A DNA stretch of 10,880 nucleotides, from the NCBI GenBank assembly GCA_046717125.1, contig JBKJVQ010000189.1, positions 1 to 10,880 of the forward strand. Direction: 5' to 3'. The translations under genes and the position numbers were made by a program. Of this stretch, positions 1-5,822 are shown piece after piece. This DNA is from JBKJVQ01 sp046717125. GTDB taxonomy: Bacteria; Pseudomonadota; Alphaproteobacteria; Rhizobiales; Methyloligellaceae. The notes under the pieces were generated by a model, which was not told the DNA's origin, did no database searches, and saw only the letters and a list, made by a program, of their open reading frames with translations. The stretch's first letter is position 1. Each line of letters starts with the position of its first letter.

Positions 1-387
1 CTTGCCGTCGACGCCGTTTCCGTCACGCACGGGCCGGTGCCTGCGCTCGGTTATCTCGTCACAATCGGCGAGAAGCGCATCGCCTTCACCGGCGATCAGA
101 ACGGCGACAACCCGGCATTCTGGCAGATGGCCAAGGGTGCTGATCTTGCGATCGCGCACAGCGCTATTCCGGAGGAGGCCGGGGAGGTCGAAACCGCGCT
201 GCATGCGCGGCCAAGCGAGATCGGAAAGAATGCGGCGAGCGCGGGCGTCGCCCATCTCGTGCTCAGCCATCTGATGACGCGCAGCCTCGCCACGCTCAAT
301 GAGAATGTCGCGATCATCGGCAAAGCATTCGACGGCAAGATTGATATCGCGACGGATCTTGCCTGCTATCCTCTGGCTTCGGACTAG
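1..387 (+). CDS. MBL-fold metallohydrolase, C-terminal part (5' end outside window)
   Basis: The reading frame is open from the first base and ends at TAG 385-387, giving 129 residues of the C-terminal half. The layout fits a metallo-beta-lactamase-fold hydrolase of the RNase Z/arylsulfatase-like type: a THG motif with His at visible residue 10, an AFTGD strand with the metal-bridging Asp at residue 32, a GADLAIAH strand, and LVLSH with a final metal-ligand His at residue 90. Such enzymes bind two metal ions, usually zinc, and cleave ester, phosphodiester or similar bonds; the substrate cannot be read here. The N-terminal HxHxDH motif would lie before the window, so an active site cannot be confirmed. 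No signal peptide can be judged. The gene converges on murI and shares its stop region. A GTG at 37 opens a shorter frame, but residues before it continue the fold, so it is not the start. The fold is fairly sure; the function is open. Confidence 0.8.
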   Translation, partial: LAVDAVSVTHGPVPALGYLVTIGEKRIAFTGDQNGDNPAFWQMAKGADLAIAHSAIPEEAGEVETALHARPSEIGKNAASAGVAHLVLSHLMTRSLATLNENVAIIGKAFDGKIDIATDLACYPLASD

Positions 388-1214
388 CTCGCCGCACCGA
401 GATCGACGAGTTCCACGTCGTCCGGCGCTATCGTCCGTCCAAGGAAGATCGCGCCGACGCGGGCGAACCGCTCCGGCGAATCCGTCGCGAGGAAGCGCGA
501 CCTACCGTTCTGCGTCGTGCCGTCAGCCGCGAGGCCATCTCGCTCCAGAGCCGACGCAACGGCCTCCGCCGCCGTGAAGGCGGAATCGACCAGCCGCACG
601 TCCGGTCCCGCAGCCTTGGCGATCGCCGGCGTGAGCACGGGAAAATGGGTGCAGCCAAGCACCAGCGTGTCCGGCGCATCCTTCTGTCCGAACAGCGGCG
701 CGAGATAGCGCGAAGCCGCCGCTTCGGTGATTGCGCCGTCCGCCCACCCCTCCTCCGCCAGCGCCACGAAAAGCTGGCAGGCAAGCTGGGTGACTTGGAT
801 GTCCGGCGCGCGCGTGTGAATCGCTCGAAGATAGGCTCCGCCCCGAACCGTCCCCTCAGTCGCCAGCACGCCAATCCGCCCGTTGCGCGTGGCGGCGATG
901 CCGGCCTCTGCGCCGGGTTCGACCACACCAATGACGGGCGTCGGCGCGAAGGCCGGTGTCAGCACGTTAAGCGCTACGGCGGATGCCGTGTTGCAAGCGA
1001 TGACGATCAGCTTCACGTCGCTTGCGATCAGGAGCCGCGTCGCCTGTAAGGCGTAGGCGGTGACCGTGTCGCCGCTCTTGGTGCCATAAGGCAGTCGCGC
1101 GGTGTCGCCGAGATAGAGAAAGCGCTCTCCGGGCAACCGCGCTTCCAGCGCGCGCAGTACGGTGAGCCCGCCCATGCCGGAATCGAACACGCCGATGGGA
1201 CGGGGATTAGGCAA
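384..1214 (-). CDS. murI: Glutamate racemase MurI
   Basis: This is a 276-residue protein of the usual length for glutamate racemase, which interconverts L- and D-glutamate in the cytoplasm to supply D-Glu for peptidoglycan. The family signatures are present: IGVFDSGMGGLTVL (residues 7-20), GDTARLPYG (36-44), VIACNTAS with the first catalytic Cys at 74, and GCTHFP with the second catalytic Cys at 188 next to His190. Both acid/base cysteines are intact, so the enzyme should be active. The start is TTG at 1214, chosen because the family N-terminus begins a few residues before the FDSG motif and the frame holds no ATG or GTG upstream before a stop at 1245-1247. No good Shine-Dalgarno precedes it. 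The TTG lies 5 bp after the pfp stop, which suggests that ribosomes finishing pfp reinitiate here. The 3' end overlaps the convergent metallohydrolase gene by 3 bp. Confidence 0.95.
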   Translation of the reverse strand: MPNPRPIGVFDSGMGGLTVLRALEARLPGERFLYLGDTARLPYGTKSGDTVTAYALQATRLLIASDVKLIVIACNTASAVALNVLTPAFAPTPVIGVVEPGAEAGIAATRNGRIGVLATEGTVRGGAYLRAIHTRAPDIQVTQLACQLFVALAEEGWADGAITEAAASRYLAPLFGQKDAPDTLVLGCTHFPVLTPAIAKAAGPDVRLVDSAFTAAEAVASALERDGLAADGTTQNGRSRFLATDSPERFARVGAIFLGRTIAPDDVELVDLGAAS

Positions 1215-1219
1215 GCTGA

Positions 1220-2464
1220 CTACAGCCGCTCGAATTTCGGCAATTCACCGACCAGCGGGCGGCAATAGTCGATGAAGGCCTGCGTCACGTCGTTGTCGTT
1301 CGCCATGAACTCGTCCGGCATGTGTTTCGTGTGCCTCGCGACCGCCGACAAATCCGCCTGATGGAAACTAGCCGTGTACGGATCGTTACCATCACGCCTG
1401 ATCACAACCGTCGCGTGGCTCTCTCCGTCGGCGGCGAGTTCGGCGGCCCGGCGCCCCACAGCGCGCGCCTCCGTCTGGTCGACCTTCGACGCGTCCGGGT
1501 AGCAGCGCTGAATATAGCCGAACGTATCGGCGCGCACGCGCGGCGCCTTGCCGCCTTTGGGCGTCAGCTTTGCCTTGATCAGGTCCGCGATGCCGTCGCC
1601 GAGCGCCCCCGAGCCCGAGAGCTGGATATTGCCGTGGCTGTCATATTCTCTCTTCGAGGCGAGCTTCGGCCCCATCTCCTCGCCGTTCTCATCCCTGATG
1701 CCTTCGGAGACGGCGATCTGGCAGCGCCCGAGCTTCGAATAGATCGCCTCGACATCGGCGAGGAATCTCTCCTTGGAGAATTTCATCTCGGGCAGGTAGA
1801 TGAGATGCGGCGCGGCGCGGGATGTTGGATCGGAGCCGCCCTTGCCGGCGCGTGCGAGCGCGGCCGCGGCTGTGAGGAAGCCCGCGTTGCGGCCCATGAC
1901 GACGTTGACCTTGATGCCGCTGAGCGAAAGATTGTCGAGCGCATCGCCCATGAAAGCCTTCGCCACATAGCGCGCCGCCGAGCCGAAGCCGGGCGTGTGG
2001 TCGTTCTCGCGCAGATCGTTGTCGATGGTCTTGGGCACGTGGAAGCAGCGCAGTTCCACGCCCGCCTCAGCCGCCTTCTCAGAGACGATGCGGCAGGTGT
2101 CAGCCGAATCGTTGCCGCCGATATAGAAGAAATACTTGATGTTCTGGTCGCGGCAGGCTGCGAGGATACGGTCGCAATAGGCGTCGTCCGGCTTGTCGCG
2201 CGTCGAGCCCAGCGCCGCGGAAGGCGTATTCGCCAAAACGTCGAGCCGCGCCTGCTCCATGTCGGTGAGGTCGGCCAGCCCGTCCTTGCCGTCCTTGGTG
2301 AGGCCGCGCACGCCGTGGCGCATGCCGAAGATTCGGTCGACATGGCCGCTTTTTTTCAGCCCCGCTTTCAGCCCCTCGACGACGCCGACCAGACTCTGAT
2401 TGATGACGGCGGTCGGCCCACCCGACTGCCCAATCACAGCGTTGCCCTTGAACAGGTCGGCCAT
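1220..2464 (-). CDS. pfp: Pyrophosphate-dependent 6-phosphofructokinase (PFP)
   Basis: This 414-residue cytoplasmic enzyme should catalyse the reversible transfer between PPi and fructose 6-phosphate, working in both glycolysis and gluconeogenesis. The N-terminal IGQSGGPTAVIN (residues 11-22) is the phosphofructokinase nucleotide/PPi loop. Donor choice can be read: GGND has Asp119 where ATP enzymes carry Gly, and PKTIDND has Lys145 where ATP enzymes have Gly. Both are PPi-type residues. Asp148 of TIDND is the expected catalytic base. An NVVMGRNAGFLTAAAAL stretch further on matches the family's substrate-binding MGR segment. The frame extends 24 codons upstream to 2536, but ATG 2464 is preferred because GGGAGGA at 2470-2476 sits at proper spacing and the family starts at this point. 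It is followed 5 bp later by murI. PPi-dependent enzymes of this kind are known from methylotrophs and other Hyphomicrobiales, often in place of the ATP enzyme. Confidence 0.95.
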   Translation of the reverse strand: MADLFKGNAVIGQSGGPTAVINQSLVGVVEGLKAGLKKSGHVDRIFGMRHGVRGLTKDGKDGLADLTDMEQARLDVLANTPSAALGSTRDKPDDAYCDRILAACRDQNIKYFFYIGGNDSADTCRIVSEKAAEAGVELRCFHVPKTIDNDLRENDHTPGFGSAARYVAKAFMGDALDNLSLSGIKVNVVMGRNAGFLTAAAALARAGKGGSDPTSRAAPHLIYLPEMKFSKERFLADVEAIYSKLGRCQIAVSEGIRDENGEEMGPKLASKREYDSHGNIQLSGSGALGDGIADLIKAKLTPKGGKAPRVRADTFGYIQRCYPDASKVDQTEARAVGRRAAELAADGESHATVVIRRDGNDPYTASFHQADLSAVARHTKHMPDEFMANDNDVTQAFIDYCRPLVGELPKFERL

Positions 2465-2469
2465 GCAGT

Positions 2470-2476
2470 TCCTCCC
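2470..2476 (-). promoter_or_regulatory. Shine-Dalgarno of pfp
   Basis: GGGAGGA on the minus strand lies 5 nt before ATG 2464. It is the best ribosome site nearby and fixes the pfp start over the longer frame from 2536. Confidence 0.75.
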
Positions 2477-2532
2477 GCCTTGCGCGCTTGTTTTGCCGGG
2501 AGAATGCCCGCGCGCCGAAAGTGAGGCAAGGC

Positions 2533-2552
2533 GCAAGCAGCCGTTTGCTTGC
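2533..2552. repeat. Short inverted repeat upstream of pfp
   Basis: GCAAGCA (2533-2539) and TGCTTGC (2546-2552) form a perfect 7-bp inverted repeat around a 6-nt loop, in the 142-bp gap between the kinase operon stop and the pfp start. No T-run follows on either strand, so it is not a clear terminator. It could be an operator for pfp, or a weak RNA hairpin ending the kinase operon. No convincing -35/-10 pair was seen for pfp in this gap. Confidence 0.3.
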
Positions 2553-2606
2553 AGTTACCATGCGCACGACCGGCGTGCCGGAGCGGATGAATTTTCGAGG
2601 TGGGGT

Positions 2607-3647
2607 CTAAGGCGCGAAGGCGAGTTTCGCGCGCGTGCCGTGATGGGTCGGGTCGATCTCGACCTTGGAGCGCAGGTTCTGCGCCATGGCGAGGATGATC
2701 TTCTGGCCAAGCCCCGACCCCCGCGGCTGCTGGTCCGGGCGATAGCCGACGCCGTCGTCCTCGACGATCAGCGAGACGATACCTCCGGCAAGCGTATTCA
2801 GGAAGACGCGCACGCTGCCGCTGGCTCCGGCCGGATAGGCGTATTTGCAGGCATTGGTGACGAGATCGTTCACGATCACGCCGACGGAAACGGCCTTGTC
2901 GGTCGCGACCCGGACGGGCTCGGCCTGCAATTCGATGTCGTGGGAGAGGCCATGGCCGGCGAGCGATTGGTTGAGTTCGTCGATTAGGCCCCTGAGATAG
3001 TCGCCCATCTCGACATTGGTCACGTCGTCGGTCGTATAGAGGCGACGATGCACCTGGGCGACGGCCTGTATGCGGTGCTGCGTTTCCATCAGCGCCGAGC
3101 GCGCCGCCTCGTCATGAATCGCATTCGCCTGCATATGCACGAAGGTCGAGACCAGCTGCAGCGAATTGCCCACCCGGTGGTTGACTTCGCGCAGCAGCGT
3201 CTCGGCGCGCTCGCGCGCGACGCGCATCTCGCGCTCCGCCGCGTCCTTCAGACGTTCCGTCGCGACCGTTTTCAGCGCCTGGTCGATGCCGGCGCGCAGC
3301 AGGGTAAAAAAATGCTCGCCGACTTCCTTGATGACATAGTCGACAGCGCCGGCCTTGAGCGCATTGACGGCGACCCGCCCTTCGTCCGTGCCCGTGACGT
3401 AGACGACCGGCGGCGGATCGGCCAGTTGCTTGATGTCTCCCAGAACTTCCACGCCGCCCCGTCCCGGCATGTAATGGTCGAGCGCGACCGCGTCGTAGGT
3501 TTCCGAATTGAGTTTCCCGAGGCCCGCGTCGCCGTCGGCAGCCCAGGTGACGTCGTATCCATGCCGGGTGAGATTGCGCGTGACAAGCCGTGCGAACGCC
3601 TCGTCGTCGTCGATATAGAGGAGCTTGACCGGCAGGCCGTCCCTCAT
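2607..3647 (-). CDS. Receiver-HisKA_2 histidine kinase (response regulator/kinase hybrid)
   Basis: This 346-residue soluble protein has an N-terminal receiver domain (about residues 6-120) with acidic pocket Asp13-15, phosphoacceptor Asp57 (ALDHYMP), Thr85 and Lys107. A helical linker (about 120-150) leads to a HisKA_2 dimerisation domain with REVNHRVGNSLQLV, where His157 is the likely phosphorylated residue. A HATPase domain follows with Asn265 (NDLVTNACKY) and VEDDGVGY (295-302). There is no transmembrane segment or DNA-binding domain. The arrangement suggests that phosphorylation of the receiver controls the kinase. In Alphaproteobacteria, HWE/HisKA_2 kinases often feed the PhyR-NepR-EcfG general stress pathway; that link is inferred here. 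Its ATG overlaps the TGA of the receiver gene (ATGA, 3644-3647), with GGAG 5 nt upstream, so translation is probably coupled. It is the last gene of the three-gene operon. Confidence 0.9.
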   Translation of the reverse strand: MRDGLPVKLLYIDDDEAFARLVTRNLTRHGYDVTWAADGDAGLGKLNSETYDAVALDHYMPGRGGVEVLGDIKQLADPPPVVYVTGTDEGRVAVNALKAGAVDYVIKEVGEHFFTLLRAGIDQALKTVATERLKDAAEREMRVARERAETLLREVNHRVGNSLQLVSTFVHMQANAIHDEAARSALMETQHRIQAVAQVHRRLYTTDDVTNVEMGDYLRGLIDELNQSLAGHGLSHDIELQAEPVRVATDKAVSVGVIVNDLVTNACKYAYPAGASGSVRVFLNTLAGGIVSLIVEDDGVGYRPDQQPRGSGLGQKIILAMAQNLRSKVEIDPTHHGTRAKLAFAP

Positions 3648-4069
3648 ACGGACTCCGGTACCTGAATGACGCTCAGGAACAGACCGAGTTGCCGGATGGC
3701 CGTCGCGAAGCTCTCGTAATTGACGGGCTTGGTCATATAGACGTTGCAGCCAAGATCGTAGCAGCGCTGGATTTCGACCTTGTCGTCCGTCGTAGTCAGC
3801 ACGATCACGGGCGTCGTGCGAGTGCGTTCGTCGCCCTTCAGCCTCGCGAGTATGTCGATACCGCTCATGTCGGGCAGGTTCAGGTCGAGCAGCACCAGCA
3901 CGGGATGCTTGATGGGCCCGTCATCGCTAAAGAGGAATTCGAGCGCGTCGGTGCCATTGCCAAATTTCCTGATATCGTTCGAAACGCCGGCGCGGCGCAC
4001 GTTCTTTTCGATCAGAAGCGCATGTCCCTCATCGTCCTCGATCATGACGATCAAGACTGCCTTGCTCAT
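3644..4069 (-). CDS. Single-domain response regulator (Rcp1/CheY-like)
   Basis: This 141-residue protein is almost entirely one receiver domain. It shows the acidic pair in MIEDDEG (Glu11-Asp13), phosphoacceptor Asp62 in LLDLNLPDMSG, the VLTTT switch residues (92-94) and Lys114 in YMTKPV. The spacing and the LxLNLPxxxG, YDLGCNVYMTKPV style match the Rcp1 subgroup that partners membrane or phytochrome-type kinases. There is no output domain, so it probably passes phosphate or acts by protein contact. It overlaps the CHASE3 kinase stop by 4 bp (ATGA, 4066-4069) with GGGAG 7 nt before the ATG, and it overlaps the next kinase gene the same way. The neighbours suggest it is the cognate receiver of the CHASE3 kinase and perhaps a shuttle to the receiver-HisKA_2 kinase; the direction of phosphate flow is not shown by sequence. 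Confidence 0.93.
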   Translation of the reverse strand: MSKAVLIVMIEDDEGHALLIEKNVRRAGVSNDIRKFGNGTDALEFLFSDDGPIKHPVLVLLDLNLPDMSGIDILARLKGDERTRTTPVIVLTTTDDKVEIQRCYDLGCNVYMTKPVNYESFATAIRQLGLFLSVIQVPESV

Positions 4070-5547
4070 CGCCGTACTCCCTGTCGCGCCATCAGGATTT
4101 TGGGAAATTTCAGATGCATCGTCGTGCCTTTGCCGAGCTCGGAGTCGAGCCGGATCGAGCCGCCGAGCTTGCGCACGGAAGACCGCACGAACGCAAGCCC
4201 CAGCCCCTCTCCCGCGATGTCCTGTCTGCCCGACCGGCGAAACAGCTCGAACACCCGCTCATGATCCTTCGTGTCGATGCCGCGCCCGTTGTCTTCGATC
4301 TCGAATTCCGCATAGGCGCCGTTCTCGCGGCCGCGCACGATAATCCGTCCCGGACGTTTGGGATCGAGGTATTTGACGGAATTCTCGATCAGATTGCCGA
4401 ACACCTGCTCGATTGAGAGCCGGTCCGTGACGATCGACGGCGCACCCTCGATTTCGATTTGAGCTTCCAGCTCTTCCGTCTGATGTTTCAGGCTGTCGGC
4501 AATCTGCTGCGCCATTTTTTCTACGTCGACGCGCTCAGCCGTAAGCGACGACCGCCCGTCCCGGGACAGTTTGAGGATCGCGTTGATCAGCCGGTCCATC
4601 TTCGCGGTCGAGGCCCGGATGAAGCCGATCGCTTCCGGCATTTCGCTTGAAGCCACGTCCGCGGCCTCGGGAATCACGAGATCGGGCGCACTTTCGGCGA
4701 TGATTTCCTGCTGCCTCGCCAGCGTCTTGCCGGCGGCTTCGAGCTCGCTCGTGAAGCCCATGATGTTGACCAGCGGCGAGCGCAGATCGTGGCTGACGAT
4801 ATAGGCGAAGCGCTGAATCTCCTCGTTGGCGCGCATGACCTCGCCGGTCCGCTCCTCGACGATCTCATTGAGGTCGGCATTCATGGCCTGGAGACCCTGC
4901 CGCGCCGCAATCATTTCACGCAGGTAGCCGCGGGCGACGAAGTAACAGCCGACGGCCAGGGCGCCGATCAGGATGAGCCCGACAAGATCGGTAGCGAGTA
5001 GCGCCCGGCCGGCGAACTTCGTCTCGGCCGAGCGCTCCACAAACAGACGTTCCTCTTCTGCGACGATCTTATCCGTGACGGCGCGAAGCGCGTCCATCGC
5101 CACCTTGCCGCGTCGCATCCGCTCGAGGGACACGTTGCCTGCGTTCTCGCGCGCGATATCCAGATTCTCCCGGAGAATCCCCATGCGGTCGGCGATGCTG
5201 TCTGAAAATTTGTCAATCAAAGGCCGGATCGCGGTATTTGCCACCGTCAACTGCCGAAGCCGCGCCATTTCACCGGGGATGTTCCCGACCGCCTGTTCAT
5301 ATGGAACAAGAAACTCGGGATCTTTGGTCAGCAAAAAACCGCGCTGCCCTGTCTCGGCGTCCTGCGCATGGCTAAGCAACGTCCGCGTCGAGTCCTCTAC
5401 CTCCCGCGCGAGCAGCACGAGATCGGCATAAGCCTGATTGCGCTCGTTCAGCCACAACGTGGCCGCTGCGAGCCCGATCAGGGCGAGGAACCCGATCCCG
5501 ATCATGATCAGGATCGATCGTCCGAACGTCACATCCGAAATGGCCAT
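4066..5547 (-). CDS. Membrane CHASE3-domain sensor histidine kinase
   Basis: This 493-residue inner-membrane kinase has TM1 at about residues 11-33, a periplasmic CHASE3 domain (about 40-180) with the hallmark ETGQRGFLLT near 65-74, and TM2 at about 184-204. A coiled-coil linker runs to about 245. The HisKA domain has phosphoacceptor His253 (VSHDLRSPL), and the HATPase domain has Asn389 (NLIENSVKY), IEDNGRGI (417-424), FELF (433-436) and GEGLGL (446-451). All catalytic boxes are present. The ligand of CHASE3 domains is generally unknown. About 25 extra residues seem to lie between the two HisKA helices. The frame continues upstream to 5763, but that extension reads through a palindromic repeat and a promoter, so ATG 5547 just before TM1 is preferred; its ribosome site is weak. 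This is the first gene of an operon with the receiver and the receiver-HisKA_2 kinase. Confidence 0.92.
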   Translation of the reverse strand: MAISDVTFGRSILIMIGIGFLALIGLAAATLWLNERNQAYADLVLLAREVEDSTRTLLSHAQDAETGQRGFLLTKDPEFLVPYEQAVGNIPGEMARLRQLTVANTAIRPLIDKFSDSIADRMGILRENLDIARENAGNVSLERMRRGKVAMDALRAVTDKIVAEEERLFVERSAETKFAGRALLATDLVGLILIGALAVGCYFVARGYLREMIAARQGLQAMNADLNEIVEERTGEVMRANEEIQRFAYIVSHDLRSPLVNIMGFTSELEAAGKTLARQQEIIAESAPDLVIPEAADVASSEMPEAIGFIRASTAKMDRLINAILKLSRDGRSSLTAERVDVEKMAQQIADSLKHQTEELEAQIEIEGAPSIVTDRLSIEQVFGNLIENSVKYLDPKRPGRIIVRGRENGAYAEFEIEDNGRGIDTKDHERVFELFRRSGRQDIAGEGLGLAFVRSSVRKLGGSIRLDSELGKGTTMHLKFPKILMARQGVRR

Positions 5548-5652
5548 GGAACTCGCAGTGTGTCTGGATCGAGGTCGTGGATGGGGGGCGCGCAAACACG
5601 CGCAGCCAATCCGGCCACGAGCGTCGAAAGCCTCCCCGCTTCTTATTGACAG

Positions 5653-5681
5653 ATAATTTGTGGCGACCGCACGGCCGTCAA
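5653..5681 (-). promoter_or_regulatory. Sigma70-like promoter of the kinase operon
   Basis: On the minus strand TTGACG (5681-5676) is separated by 17 bp from AATTAT (5658-5653), a near-consensus -35 and a four-of-six -10. Transcription would begin near 5646, leaving a leader of about 100 nt before ATG 5547. The position between a repeat and the kinase gene fits, and it rules out the upstream-extended start. Matched by eye only. Confidence 0.45.
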
Positions 5682-5732
5682 CACCATAAGATACAAAGAA
5701 ATTCACTGCATCCGTTGGCGTTGAAGCGCGAC

Positions 5733-5759
5733 CGCCGAAAGTGGACACCGGTTTCGGCG
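5733..5759. repeat. Core of a Hyphomicrobiales-type palindromic repeat
   Basis: CGCCGAAA (5733-5740) and TTTCGGCG (5752-5759) are perfect inverted 8-bp arms around GTGGACACCGG. The core CCGAAA-GTG...CGG-TTTCGG is plainly related to the core of the repeat at 9972-10020, read on the opposite strand. It sits upstream of the kinase operon promoter. From memory, such elements are scattered in hundreds of copies through intergenic DNA in this order. Confidence 0.65.
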
Positions 5760-5781
5760 TCAAGTCGCGGCCCCAAGAAAT

Positions 5782-5822
5782 CTAGAGCAAGATCGGTTCC
5801 GTTGGAACCGATCTTGCTCTAG
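5782..5822. repeat. Perfect 19-bp palindrome overlapping the caspase-like gene stop; possible terminator
   Basis: CTAGAGCAAGATCGGTTCC (5782-5800) and its exact reverse complement (5804-5822) flank a 3-nt loop. The RNA would form a very stable hairpin. Read on the minus strand it is followed by ATTTCTT, so it may end transcription of the caspase-like gene, whose TAG stop (5821-5819) is supplied by the outer CTAG of the palindrome. The AGAGCA end resembles the ends of the 9972-10020 repeat, so this may be part of a composite element with 5733-5759. Confidence 0.75.

Noticed and set aside
1322..2524. A 400-codon open frame on the plus strand opposite pfp
   Set aside because: It lies wholly across pfp, whose motifs are unmistakable; its protein is Arg/Ala/Val-rich with no recognisable motif, as expected for a shadow frame in GC-rich DNA.
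2465..2536. N-terminal extension of pfp by 24 codons
   Set aside because: It would translate through the strong GGGAGGA ribosome site and adds residues not expected in the family.
2560..2580. GC-rich hairpin (GCACG-ACCGG-CGTGC) after the kinase operon
   Set aside because: The stem is short and no T-run follows, so terminator function is not supported.
5548..5763. N-terminal extension of the CHASE3 kinase by 72 codons
   Set aside because: The extension reads through a palindromic repeat and a likely promoter and has no protein-like pattern; ATG 5547 directly precedes TM1.
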